From: JAIRVZ01 sp031553415 | GTDB taxonomy: Bacteria > Bacteroidota > Bacteroidia > Bacteroidales > Azobacteroidaceae | Length of the DNA stretch: 64,000 nt | Direction of reading: 5' to 3' | Assembly (NCBI GenBank): GCA_031553415.1 | Contig: JAVBLO010000063.1 | Span: forward strand, 1-64,000 | Shown here: piece by piece, positions 44,155-52,404 of the stretch | How positions within the stretch are numbered: the first letter of the stretch is position 1 | How the letters are laid out: the number at the start of each line of letters is the position of its first letter | Made by a program: the position numbers and the translations under genes | Notes under the pieces: model-generated | Database searches by the model: none | Seen by the model: only the letters and a program-made list of their open reading frames with translations | What the model was told of the DNA's origin: nothing

Positions 44155-45213
44155 TTAGTATTCGTGTTTCTTAAAAAATTTCAAGTTTTGAGCGGATTCT
44201 GACGAAAGAACTGATAAGGTATATACACCGGCAGATAGTTCATCAACAGGAATCCGGGAAAGATTAGCAGCCCGTTTGAGCGCCCGCCCGTTCATATCAT
44301 AAATAATTATCGTCCACTGTGTTGTGTTATCAGGGACTATCAGATGTAAATAATCTTTAGCAACCGTTGATTGTAGTTTCCATTCACTTTTTTGGGCAAA
44401 GCGAATGGCAGATGCCGAAAACTCGCCCAATTCCTCTCCTGAATAAGAAGCTATGGTAAAACGATTTAATAAAACAGCCTGATTAATTGCTGTCCGGTTC
44501 AAAACAAAACGAACGAATTGTGACTTCTGCGGCAACAGGAGTTTAATCGCCGATTTGCCTTGAAGGAAAGGATTGTTGCAATCATCTTTTATCAGCACAT
44601 TCTTCCAGGTACCTTCATAACCATCGGGAGAAGCTTCAACCGTGAATAACCCGGAGAATACATCGATAGAAAGTGCTTCCATTTCAAATGTGAGAAAATT
44701 CTGACTGCCGGAATATGCCATAACAAATGTAGCTCCCGAGCGGTCTAAAAGAATATCTTCGGCATCACCCAACCCCTGCCCTACCCATCCCAGGGTATTG
44801 ATTGCCCAATTCGAAAGAAGAACCGAAGAAGTGAATACAAGGGAAAAAGGTGCTGTCCTTTTCTTGATTTGCTTTACTGACAGTGCAACATCTGTAATAT
44901 TCGTACCATCCGTTACTTTGAATGATTGTAAATAACTTGAGGAAAAGTTCACAGGCACAGCCGTAGTTGTTCCTGAAAAACCATAGCCAGAAACAAGTCC
45001 TGAGTTAATTGATGTTTTAGATAATGTGGCATCAGTACTTAATATTACTTCAATCTTCGTTTTTGTATCTGTCTCTTGTGTAAATAATGTTGGAGCTAAT
45101 GTATTACCCGCAAAAAAATAGCTAAACGGTTTTTGTGCGTTTGTTAGTTGACAAGTAAACAAATAGACAAGTAAACAAGTAAACAAGACGGGTATGTTAT
45201 TTGAATTTTTCAT
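44155..45213 (-). CDS. T9SS-secreted protein of no recognised family
   Basis: The product of about 352 residues has a signal peptide (FTCLLVYLFTCQLTNAQ), two beta-sandwich-like segments (about 25-120 and 130-260; the second, WAINTLGWVGQGLGDAED to VEASPDGYEGTWKNVLI, looks like an F5/8-type binding module) and a type A sorting domain (IIYDMNGRALKRAA ... ELSAGVYTLSV ... KFFKKHEY). No enzyme motif is visible; a binding role is likely. The ATG at 45213 avoids overlap with the upstream gene. The signal-peptide codons are built from an 8-bp tandem repeat (45153-45187). Confidence 0.65.
   Translation of the reverse strand: MKNSNNIPVLFTCLLVYLFTCQLTNAQKPFSYFFAGNTLAPTLFTQETDTKTKIEVILSTDATLSKTSINSGLVSGYGFSGTTTAVPVNFSSSYLQSFKVTDGTNITDVALSVKQIKKRTAPFSLVFTSSVLLSNWAINTLGWVGQGLGDAEDILLDRSGATFVMAYSGSQNFLTFEMEALSIDVFSGLFTVEASPDGYEGTWKNVLIKDDCNNPFLQGKSAIKLLLPQKSQFVRFVLNRTAINQAVLLNRFTIASYSGEELGEFSASAIRFAQKSEWKLQSTVAKDYLHLIVPDNTTQWTIIIYDMNGRALKRAANLSRIPVDELSAGVYTLSVLSSESAQNLKFFKKHEY
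45153..45187. repeat. 8-bp tandem repeat in signal-peptide codons
   Basis: About 4.4 copies of the unit AAGTAAAC are present, the second copy with two changes (AAATAGAC). They lie inside the coding region of the 44155 gene, just after its start. Gain or loss of one unit would shift the frame. Confidence 0.75.
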
Positions 45214-45223
45214 TTTTAATTTT

Positions 45224-46759
45224 TCATTCAAAAACGATTGTGCCGTTACAGTTAGCTGTATCAAAATAATTAGTAGTAAGATTGGTAACAGGATTACCCG
45301 CTACTTTCAGGTTTTTGATAGTAACCTGTAAATCTTCTTTTGCAGCGGCACTTGAATCACGATAAATCCGGAATTTATTAGGAAATACCAAATTAAAAGT
45401 ACAGTCTTCAATACGGACATTAAGAATTTTCCCCAATGATGACTGTCCGGTATTACGTTCTTTCAGGTTAAAGTAAATCCCTCTTTTTTGTGCATCAGGA
45501 TAGTTATAATCCGAACGGTTGTTTTTGTATAAAACACCATCAACAACTGCAACATCCTGGACTTCAACAGCAATTACCCGGTCGGCTTCAATCACATCAT
45601 TGTCCTCGAATGTAATATTCTTCATGCTATTGCATGTGGTCTCCGTACCGATTTTAAGTGCTGATTTTTTGGTAAGGAATACACATCCCCTGATAGTAAT
45701 ATCTTCCACATCTTTAACAACCTTGGGTTTTCCGGTTCCTACACATTTGATAGCAATATTATCATCACCCGCCCAACCAAAGCAATTTTCAATGAGCACA
45801 CGTTGTGAAGCGTCAGGATCCCAACCGTCGAAGTTTGTCAGGTTGCTGTTTGGATTCGGATTGTTCATCATCTTACAATTACGGAAAATAATATCCTGAC
45901 AAGCAACAATTTGTGTATTCCAACGGGCGGCATCTTTTAAAAGAATGCCATCGAAAGTTATATTTTTTGAGTTAACTATAAATAGCACCCGCATGGCTCC
46001 GCTTCCACTCGACCCATTTGGGTCGAACACCCCGCGCATATAAGTTCCGTTTCCATCGAAAGCTCCAAGTCCTGTCACCTCGATATTTTCAGCATCTTTG
46101 ATATACACGAAGCGCGCAGAACCTGCATTGTCGTTATTCTGATAAGATTCAATGCCTTCCGGATCAGCTAATAAACGACAACCTTTGGCTAAATGCACAC
46201 GGGAGTCACTTGGGATCCTGAGTAAGGAAACTTTATAAATTCCATCGGGAAAATAAACTATCTTATTGGTGCCGGCGGTCTCATCCAAAACTTTTTGAAT
46301 ACGCTTGGTTTCGTTGTTCTGTCCGGTATTATCTATACAGTAAGATGAAATATCTACAATTTCTCCATCGGGCAATTTTTCGGGTTCCTCGATGAATAAG
46401 ACTATACGTCTGGTAAAGTCTTGTCCTTTTTTGAAGCGAACCACCACATATCCGGTCCGGTTAATGGCGAAAGATATTGTTTTATCTGATAAAGCACCCT
46501 GCAGTTGGTAACTGTATGGAGCAATATCCCAATCCCCGGCTGTCACGGAAAAATCGGCAGTGATTGATACATTCAAGGGTTCTCCCTTATATGTAAGACG
46601 TGTATATTTATAGGAAGAAAGCTTGTAAGATGCAGGAACATCATTTTGTTCGTATACAGGAACAGATTTCCCATTACAAGATACAGTAAATGATTGTGCT
46701 ATGACATTTAATGACATCAACAATACTATTCCTGTTATTAATATATATTTCATCTTCAT
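45224..46759 (-). CDS. GH28-like right-handed beta-helix protein
   Basis: The product of about 511 residues belongs to the same subfamily as 35767 and 37253, with an N-terminal beta domain (about 25-130) and a beta-helix entered by IVYFPDGIYKVSLLRIPSDS. Its first acidic motif reads NFDGWDPDAS in place of NTDG, the second is GDDNIAIK, and KIGTETTC replaces GHG. It may therefore differ in substrate or be less active. Signal peptide MKYILITGIVLLMSLNVIAQ; start ATG at 46759 (46753 also possible; GTG at 46777 is unlikely). It ends 10 bp before the next gene start. Confidence 0.78.
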   Translation of the reverse strand: MKMKYILITGIVLLMSLNVIAQSFTVSCNGKSVPVYEQNDVPASYKLSSYKYTRLTYKGEPLNVSITADFSVTAGDWDIAPYSYQLQGALSDKTISFAINRTGYVVVRFKKGQDFTRRIVLFIEEPEKLPDGEIVDISSYCIDNTGQNNETKRIQKVLDETAGTNKIVYFPDGIYKVSLLRIPSDSRVHLAKGCRLLADPEGIESYQNNDNAGSARFVYIKDAENIEVTGLGAFDGNGTYMRGVFDPNGSSGSGAMRVLFIVNSKNITFDGILLKDAARWNTQIVACQDIIFRNCKMMNNPNPNSNLTNFDGWDPDASQRVLIENCFGWAGDDNIAIKCVGTGKPKVVKDVEDITIRGCVFLTKKSALKIGTETTCNSMKNITFEDNDVIEADRVIAVEVQDVAVVDGVLYKNNRSDYNYPDAQKRGIYFNLKERNTGQSSLGKILNVRIEDCTFNLVFPNKFRIYRDSSAAAKEDLQVTIKNLKVAGNPVTNLTTNYFDTANCNGTIVFE

Positions 46760-46781
46760 GGCAAGTACACTTTGCACAATT

Positions 46782-48707
46782 TTATTTTACCCAAACGGCT
46801 TCAGGCCGAGTAATTGTAAAACTCTCTGTTTCAATATCCCGGAATTTATAACCGGTTACATCTTCCAATACAATCGCGGGACGGATATCTAAATTTTTCA
46901 CCCTTACAATCACATTATTGCACTCCAACCCTTTCACGTGGCGGAAATAAAGGCCGTAAGCCGGACATGTTCCAAATACATTGAATTCAGGATAAGTCTT
47001 TTCATTTTCAGGGATATCGCGATAAATAAAATCGTTATCCCGGATAGAACCGTAATACAAAAAGTCACAATTTTCTATCTTTACATTTTCTAACGGATGA
47101 CCGGGGATTCCGGCAATGGCAGAGCCAACTCCAGGACCATTTCGTTGCTCCACATAAGCAATATCCAAGTTTTTTACATTACGGATGGTTAAATTTTTTA
47201 TTTCACTTATGGGAGATGGGTCAGGCCCCCCTTCAAACGTTCTGCCCCGGCTACCCAGGCGAATTAAAAGCGGATTGGCACAACTAAACAAAGTGATGTT
47301 CTCGTAAAGGATATTATCAAGTTTAGAGCCATCAACAGCTTCAATGGCAAGCCCGTAACGAGCGCTTCCCTGTACATTGCGTACTGTCAGGTTAGTGATA
47401 TTTCCATGAGTTTCCGTTCCTATTTTTACAAGGTTGCAATTCGCATAACGGGAAAATACGCCGTCTACCAGGATGTTTTCTGCCGGAGTCATCGACATGG
47501 CCTTGAAACAAACAGCATCGTCTCCGCAAATGGCATTGAAATTCCTGACAACCACATTGCTGCAACCACTCAAATCAATTCCATCCTGGTTATTTGTTCC
47601 GGTATAACAGCGGATGCTAATGTTTTCGAAATTCATCTTGTTGCAGGCTTCATAGTACTGTGTCCAGTTGGCACTGCGAATAAGTGTGATATTGTTTACA
47701 TTTACATTTTCGCAACTAATCATCCGGATCAAGCGGGGACGTTCATGTTCATTGTTCCGTCCTTTGAAAGGCCAGCCTTCACCAATTGAATATCCGTCGA
47801 TAATTCCACCTCCGGTAATAGTTACATTTTTTTCTCCTTCTGCGAAAAGCAACTGATAATGTTCTTTAGAACGGAAAGAGACTATTTTGCATATTCTTTC
47901 TGGATAATCGGTATGCTCGAAAGAACCACGGAGTATGGCTCCTGCTTCAACATAAAGGGTTACATTACTTTTTAAATCAAGTGTCCCGGTTACAAACACT
48001 CCATCGTGGATATATACCACACCTCCGCCTTTCATACCAGAACACTTATTTATTGCTTGTTGTATGAATTTTGTATTTAAAGTCAGTCCGTCTCCTACTG
48101 CACCTAATGTTGTTATATCTATAATATTTTTTCCTGATAATTTTGTTATTTGCTTGCTGGCAGGAACAATTGATATCATATACATAGGAAATCTCGTATC
48201 TCCATTATTTCCAAGAGCCACAACATCTCCTTTTTTAAATGATTTTTTATACAATCCAAACTTCTCCTGAACAGATTCAAATTTTCCTTCAACTTGTGTA
48301 TACTTTGACAACCAGGAAGGTTTATTTGTAATCTTAGCACAATGAATAATGTAAACTTCCGCATCTTCTTTTAATTCAAAAGACGCAATTGTATCTTTAA
48401 TAAAGTTCTTGGAGCCATAAGCAGTTTGTATCCAATCGGCACCTTGAAGGATATCAGGAACATTTTTAATAAGAATTTCTTCTTCCCCATACATAGATTT
48501 TCCAGCTTGTAAGTTGCCTTGTTCAATCCAATGAGAGGCATTATAATTGTATGTCCATGCATCCCGTAAATCCAGATTCCTGATTGTATGTGTATCTGCA
48601 TGAGCATCTATAATAAAAAACAAAGAAACAAAAGCACAAAGCAATGCATTATAAAAACTTCTTGTTTTTATATTTTTGTTCTTACCATGTGAATAATATA
48701 GTATCAT
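46782..48707 (-). CDS. GH28-like glycosidase with N-terminal extension
   Basis: The 641-residue exported protein has an N-terminal beta domain (about 40-185) that may be a sugar-binding module, then a GH28-like helix with the classical DITTLGAVGDGLTLNTKFIQQAINKC start. NNQDGIDLSGC and CGDDAVCFKA carry the catalytic-type Asp residues; VKIGTETHGNI stands at the place of GHG. It is closer to ordinary GH28 enzymes than the other three in the locus. The start ATG overlaps the stop of the upstream 48704 gene by 4 bp. Confidence 0.82.
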   Translation of the reverse strand: MILYYSHGKNKNIKTRSFYNALLCAFVSLFFIIDAHADTHTIRNLDLRDAWTYNYNASHWIEQGNLQAGKSMYGEEEILIKNVPDILQGADWIQTAYGSKNFIKDTIASFELKEDAEVYIIHCAKITNKPSWLSKYTQVEGKFESVQEKFGLYKKSFKKGDVVALGNNGDTRFPMYMISIVPASKQITKLSGKNIIDITTLGAVGDGLTLNTKFIQQAINKCSGMKGGGVVYIHDGVFVTGTLDLKSNVTLYVEAGAILRGSFEHTDYPERICKIVSFRSKEHYQLLFAEGEKNVTITGGGIIDGYSIGEGWPFKGRNNEHERPRLIRMISCENVNVNNITLIRSANWTQYYEACNKMNFENISIRCYTGTNNQDGIDLSGCSNVVVRNFNAICGDDAVCFKAMSMTPAENILVDGVFSRYANCNLVKIGTETHGNITNLTVRNVQGSARYGLAIEAVDGSKLDNILYENITLFSCANPLLIRLGSRGRTFEGGPDPSPISEIKNLTIRNVKNLDIAYVEQRNGPGVGSAIAGIPGHPLENVKIENCDFLYYGSIRDNDFIYRDIPENEKTYPEFNVFGTCPAYGLYFRHVKGLECNNVIVRVKNLDIRPAIVLEDVTGYKFRDIETESFTITRPEAVWVK

Positions 48708-49957
48708 TTTTTACCAAATTTCAGATCGTAATAAGCGGCCAAAAAACGGAGGGTAAAGGTTGTACCTAAATCCCTGTTGATAATTTTAGGAGTATTATTA
48801 CTGCTAATACTCGTTGTTACTTCCACTGTAGCACCTCTCAGGTTAGGATCGGGATGATTTTTATCAAAAATAGAAGTCATCAACCAGGAAACCGAACGTT
48901 CATAATTGGGAATAAATTCCGGATAACCATATTGTACAAGCCTCAGCCATAATAAACCGGCAAAAGCGACTTCCGAACTACATATAGAGCTTTTGTCCAT
49001 TGTTCCATCCAATTTGGCATGATAAAACATAGCTCCATTTTTCTGTTGATAATTGGTGTAAAAACGGGCTGTACGAGCTGCCGACTCCAGATACTTCCGG
49101 TCTTTTGTCATTTCATATGCTTCGAGTAATGATTCGGCGTTCCATATATTATAGCGTGGATGGAAAGAGCCTTTTTCTGCATTGTTGGGACGAAATTGCA
49201 TCCACAAACCTTCGGGTGTCTGAAAATTAACAAGAGAATCGCAGAGAGTAACATAAGCTTCCTTGAAAGCATCTTCTCCTGAAAATTCATACGCCTCTTT
49301 GAATAAGAAGCCTTCTGTATTGGAACGATAAAAATAATTCAGCTCACCATCATAGTCTTCCGGGTTTTTGATGACTTTTCCATTCCGTATATCTACATTA
49401 TCGTAGCAAATACCTTTTTGGGCATCGTACATATTATTAAGCATCCAACGGGCAGCATTGGTAGCAACCTGTGCATATTTTTTGTCTTTTGTTACTTTCG
49501 ACAGGTAATATATGCCGGGAGTTCCATCAGAAACAGTAGCGAATACGATTAAATCATCTCCGATAAAATTACCATGGATTCCTTTAACCATTCCTTCCAA
49601 TCCAGGATGTCCTTTGATTTCAAGTCCAACCCACCAATTACCGGCTTTAACAGCGGTATCCAGGTATTTTTGTTTTCCGGTTACACGATGCGCCTCCAAA
49701 AGTGCATTAATTAATTGCCCTGTATGCCACGGTTCTTCGTAAGGTATCCATTGGCTTTCGGAAATATTATAATCACAGCGTGATTTTCCTTCTTCGTCTA
49801 TAAGGATTTTATCAGCGTAATCGGCGCTGATAGTAATTCGTTCCAATAAATCTTTTTTGGATATACCGGCCTTTGCTGTTTTTTCAGCAAAACAGGAAAA
49901 AGATGCCGCGATCGACAAGCAGACAGATAAAATTGATATGGATATCGGGGTTTTCAC
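48704..49957 (-). CDS. Alpha/alpha-barrel glycosidase-like protein
   Basis: The product of about 417 residues has a signal peptide and a repeated helical pattern of an (alpha/alpha) barrel: PWHTGQLINALLEAHRVTG, YLDTAVKAGNWWVG, YAQVATNAARWMLNN, FHPRYNIWNAESLLEAYEMT and SSEVAFAGLLWLRLV. GH88/GH105 unsaturated uronyl hydrolases and several polysaccharide lyases have this shape, but the signature Asp pair of GH88/105 is not clear to me, so the family is open. The start is GTG at 49957 or TTG at 49963; no ATG is near. It overlaps the next gene by 4 bp. Confidence 0.65.
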   Translation of the reverse strand: MKTPISISILSVCLSIAASFSCFAEKTAKAGISKKDLLERITISADYADKILIDEEGKSRCDYNISESQWIPYEEPWHTGQLINALLEAHRVTGKQKYLDTAVKAGNWWVGLEIKGHPGLEGMVKGIHGNFIGDDLIVFATVSDGTPGIYYLSKVTKDKKYAQVATNAARWMLNNMYDAQKGICYDNVDIRNGKVIKNPEDYDGELNYFYRSNTEGFLFKEAYEFSGEDAFKEAYVTLCDSLVNFQTPEGLWMQFRPNNAEKGSFHPRYNIWNAESLLEAYEMTKDRKYLESAARTARFYTNYQQKNGAMFYHAKLDGTMDKSSICSSEVAFAGLLWLRLVQYGYPEFIPNYERSVSWLMTSIFDKNHPDPNLRGATVEVTTSISSNNTPKIINRDLGTTFTLRFLAAYYDLKFGKK

Positions 49958-50006
49958 TTGCAATTTTTTTTACTTTACACAGATTTAGATCCGCTGAACG
50001 TTGTTT

Positions 50007-50055
50007 CACGGATTCCACAGATTCTAAAAGACTTAATTAATCAGTGGAATCCGTG
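50007..50055 (-). terminator. Inverted repeat after the 50066 gene
   Basis: CACGGATTCCAC (50007-50018) pairs with GTGGAATCCGTG (50044-50055), 25 bases apart, in the 102-base gap downstream of the 50066 gene on the minus strand. No strong T tract follows, so it may be an mRNA-stabilising hairpin. Confidence 0.5.
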
Positions 50056-50065
50056 TGAAATTTAT

Positions 50066-52360
50066 TTAGAAAATAGTTTTTGCTATCTTGGTGCTTCCAT
50101 CAGGCATAGTACATTTTACGATATGTACACCTTTTAATCCTGTTACAGGAATTTCTTTTGTACCGGCAGTTTTCACAAGCACGCCCAATTGGTTATAAAT
50201 AGCGACTTTAGCTACAGGTTCTGAAATATTCAAGACTCCGCCTTCTACAGACAATACTATACTTTGTTTCTTTACAGAAAGAATACCTTCCGGTCCGGGG
50301 AAGTTAGTAGTGAACTTGATTGAGCCTCCTGCATACGGATTGTTCGACAAGTCAACCAATGCGCCGGCCGGAATTTCTACAGTATATTCAAATTGGTCAA
50401 GCAAAGCATCAAGGTTGGTAAGAACCAGATTTCCATCTCTTAAAGTAAGAATATGGTCTTCATACAGATTAACGTCTTCCAATCCTTTTAATTTGATAGC
50501 CACATTGTGCTTAATCAGGTCTTCTCCTACTTTCACAGTTTCAGAGAATGGAATGAAAATCTGAGCTTTACTATTGGTGTTGTAGTTGGTATAAGTTACT
50601 TCCTGAGTTGTAAGAACTGATGGAGCAACATTATCGACAGGAGTATTTTCAATAATTACATCATCAATATAATAGCTTGTACTAGAGCGAACTTCATAAA
50701 ACCATTTCACATATTGTGAAGTAGGTTTAAGAGGATAAGAACGTAAACCAATTGTGGAACTTGCAACAGGAATCATAGGAGTCAAATCAGGAGCATCTGT
50801 TGTAGGGATAACATCGGGGGCTCCGGAAGGAGTATAAACGACAACATCTTCCCACAAATCTCCATCTGCTGATTCTTTCAATGCAATCTTGAAGTTGGAA
50901 GTATTGTTTCCATAACGGATGCGGAAGCTGATGCGATTAGCACCCGGTTTGAAATAGTTCTCTACCCAATAAGAAGTGTTATTTATATTAGCTGTGGTAA
51001 ATGAAATATTATTCATTTTTACCGTATTGTCATCACTTGTAAGGTTTTTTATCCAACCTTCAGCAGTGATATATTTCCATGAATGATCTGCATCGCCTTT
51101 GTAAACAACAGGAAGATTGGCCTGTTTCAAGCCTTGTTTAGTGATAGTTACAGTCCATGTTTTTTTACTTCCGTCTTCAGCTGTTACAATGTAAGTTGCA
51201 GTACCTGTAGAGAAATCTTTATAGGAAACCAAGTCTGCTGTAGCATATTCAGACAATGTTATTGCCGGTTTCAAATCGCTCATCAAATCAACATCATAAT
51301 TAGCTGTGACATTAATCGTTGCATTCTGGGAGTTAATTACTTCCGTTCCTATCTGGTTGTGAATCTTAAATGAAAGGATTTCTTTTTCAGAATTACCTGT
51401 TGCTTTTGTAAAAAATGTTATCAAAACATCATCTGTAGTAGGGTTATTTGCCATATCCTTAATAGAACCTCGGTCGGCAATAGCATAATATTCATCATTC
51501 AGGTTCAAATGAAAATCTACAGGAAATGGTATTGTTACTGTATTCTGATCAAATTTCAACATGTCACTTGTTAATTCAAATTTTGAAGTGGCAGCTTTAT
51601 TCATAACAGTAATGCCGGCGTCTCCACCTGATTTAACAGGCTCACTGAATGTTAATTTAACTTCCCTCAAAGAAGGTGATATTCCAGTTTCTCCATCAAA
51701 AGGTGCACTTGACTCGAGTGCCGGAGGTATATTATCTGCAACGAATTTTGTAACTTTCAACGAAATGAGTTTCAATGCTCCACTGTTACTGTGAACTGTT
51801 ATCCTGATAGGAGTTCCGGCAGGGAATCTTTTGGGACAAATAAACTCTCCGCAAACTTCTGAAGAAACAGGATGTCCGAATTGAGGAGCTATTGTTTCAT
51901 CGTCTGCCATCCACGATCCGCCGCCATCTAAAGAGTATTCAATAGCCATTACCCTATTTACCGGATTAGAAGCTGAAGCCCGGAAGAAAGATATCTGGAC
52001 ATCCTGATCGAAAACCGGCAACAGGAAATAACCAGCAGTTGTTTTTGTGCCAATACCATTTTTACTCATGTCGGAGTTATCGTTTTTCCCCAAATCAATA
52101 TAACCGGCAGAACAAGTTCCAAGTGCTTTTCCGGCAGGAGTTACAGCACATCTCACTGCGGTAAATGCAAATTGTTTTCCGTTATAAGTAATTGTTTGAT
52201 TGACTGTTGTCAGAGGACTGCTTGCTGTAGTGCCTTCTGTTACCCAACCTTCTGCTGCATTGAAGTTGGTTTCAAATATCACCTCTTCCGCCTTCAGGAT
52301 ATTAAGTGATGCAAGTAAAAAAGCTGCAATCGCAAATACATTTAGTAATTGTTTTTTCAT
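50066..52360 (-). CDS. T9SS-secreted Ig/DUF5018 surface protein
   Basis: The 764-residue protein repeats the architecture of the 41974 product: signal peptide (cut near LKAEE), beta-sandwich (about 26-205; FETNFNAAEGWVTEG), Big_5 Ig-like domain (IPPALESSAPFDGETGIS ... LTFSEPV), DUF5018-like domain (KEILSFKIHNQIG ... YIVTAEDGSKKTWTVTI), a second sandwich ending SYYIDDVIIEN, another Ig-like domain and a T9SS sorting domain (VAIYNQLGVLVKTAG ... GVHIVKCTM ... AKTIF). It probably binds glycan on the cell surface. The ATG is 44 bp after the 52405 stop. Confidence 0.78.
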   Translation of the reverse strand: MKKQLLNVFAIAAFLLASLNILKAEEVIFETNFNAAEGWVTEGTTASSPLTTVNQTITYNGKQFAFTAVRCAVTPAGKALGTCSAGYIDLGKNDNSDMSKNGIGTKTTAGYFLLPVFDQDVQISFFRASASNPVNRVMAIEYSLDGGGSWMADDETIAPQFGHPVSSEVCGEFICPKRFPAGTPIRITVHSNSGALKLISLKVTKFVADNIPPALESSAPFDGETGISPSLREVKLTFSEPVKSGGDAGITVMNKAATSKFELTSDMLKFDQNTVTIPFPVDFHLNLNDEYYAIADRGSIKDMANNPTTDDVLITFFTKATGNSEKEILSFKIHNQIGTEVINSQNATINVTANYDVDLMSDLKPAITLSEYATADLVSYKDFSTGTATYIVTAEDGSKKTWTVTITKQGLKQANLPVVYKGDADHSWKYITAEGWIKNLTSDDNTVKMNNISFTTANINNTSYWVENYFKPGANRISFRIRYGNNTSNFKIALKESADGDLWEDVVVYTPSGAPDVIPTTDAPDLTPMIPVASSTIGLRSYPLKPTSQYVKWFYEVRSSTSYYIDDVIIENTPVDNVAPSVLTTQEVTYTNYNTNSKAQIFIPFSETVKVGEDLIKHNVAIKLKGLEDVNLYEDHILTLRDGNLVLTNLDALLDQFEYTVEIPAGALVDLSNNPYAGGSIKFTTNFPGPEGILSVKKQSIVLSVEGGVLNISEPVAKVAIYNQLGVLVKTAGTKEIPVTGLKGVHIVKCTMPDGSTKIAKTIF

Positions 52361-52404
52361 GACTTTGAATTTGTTTTATAGTTTTTATTGTGAACAATTT
52401 AATT

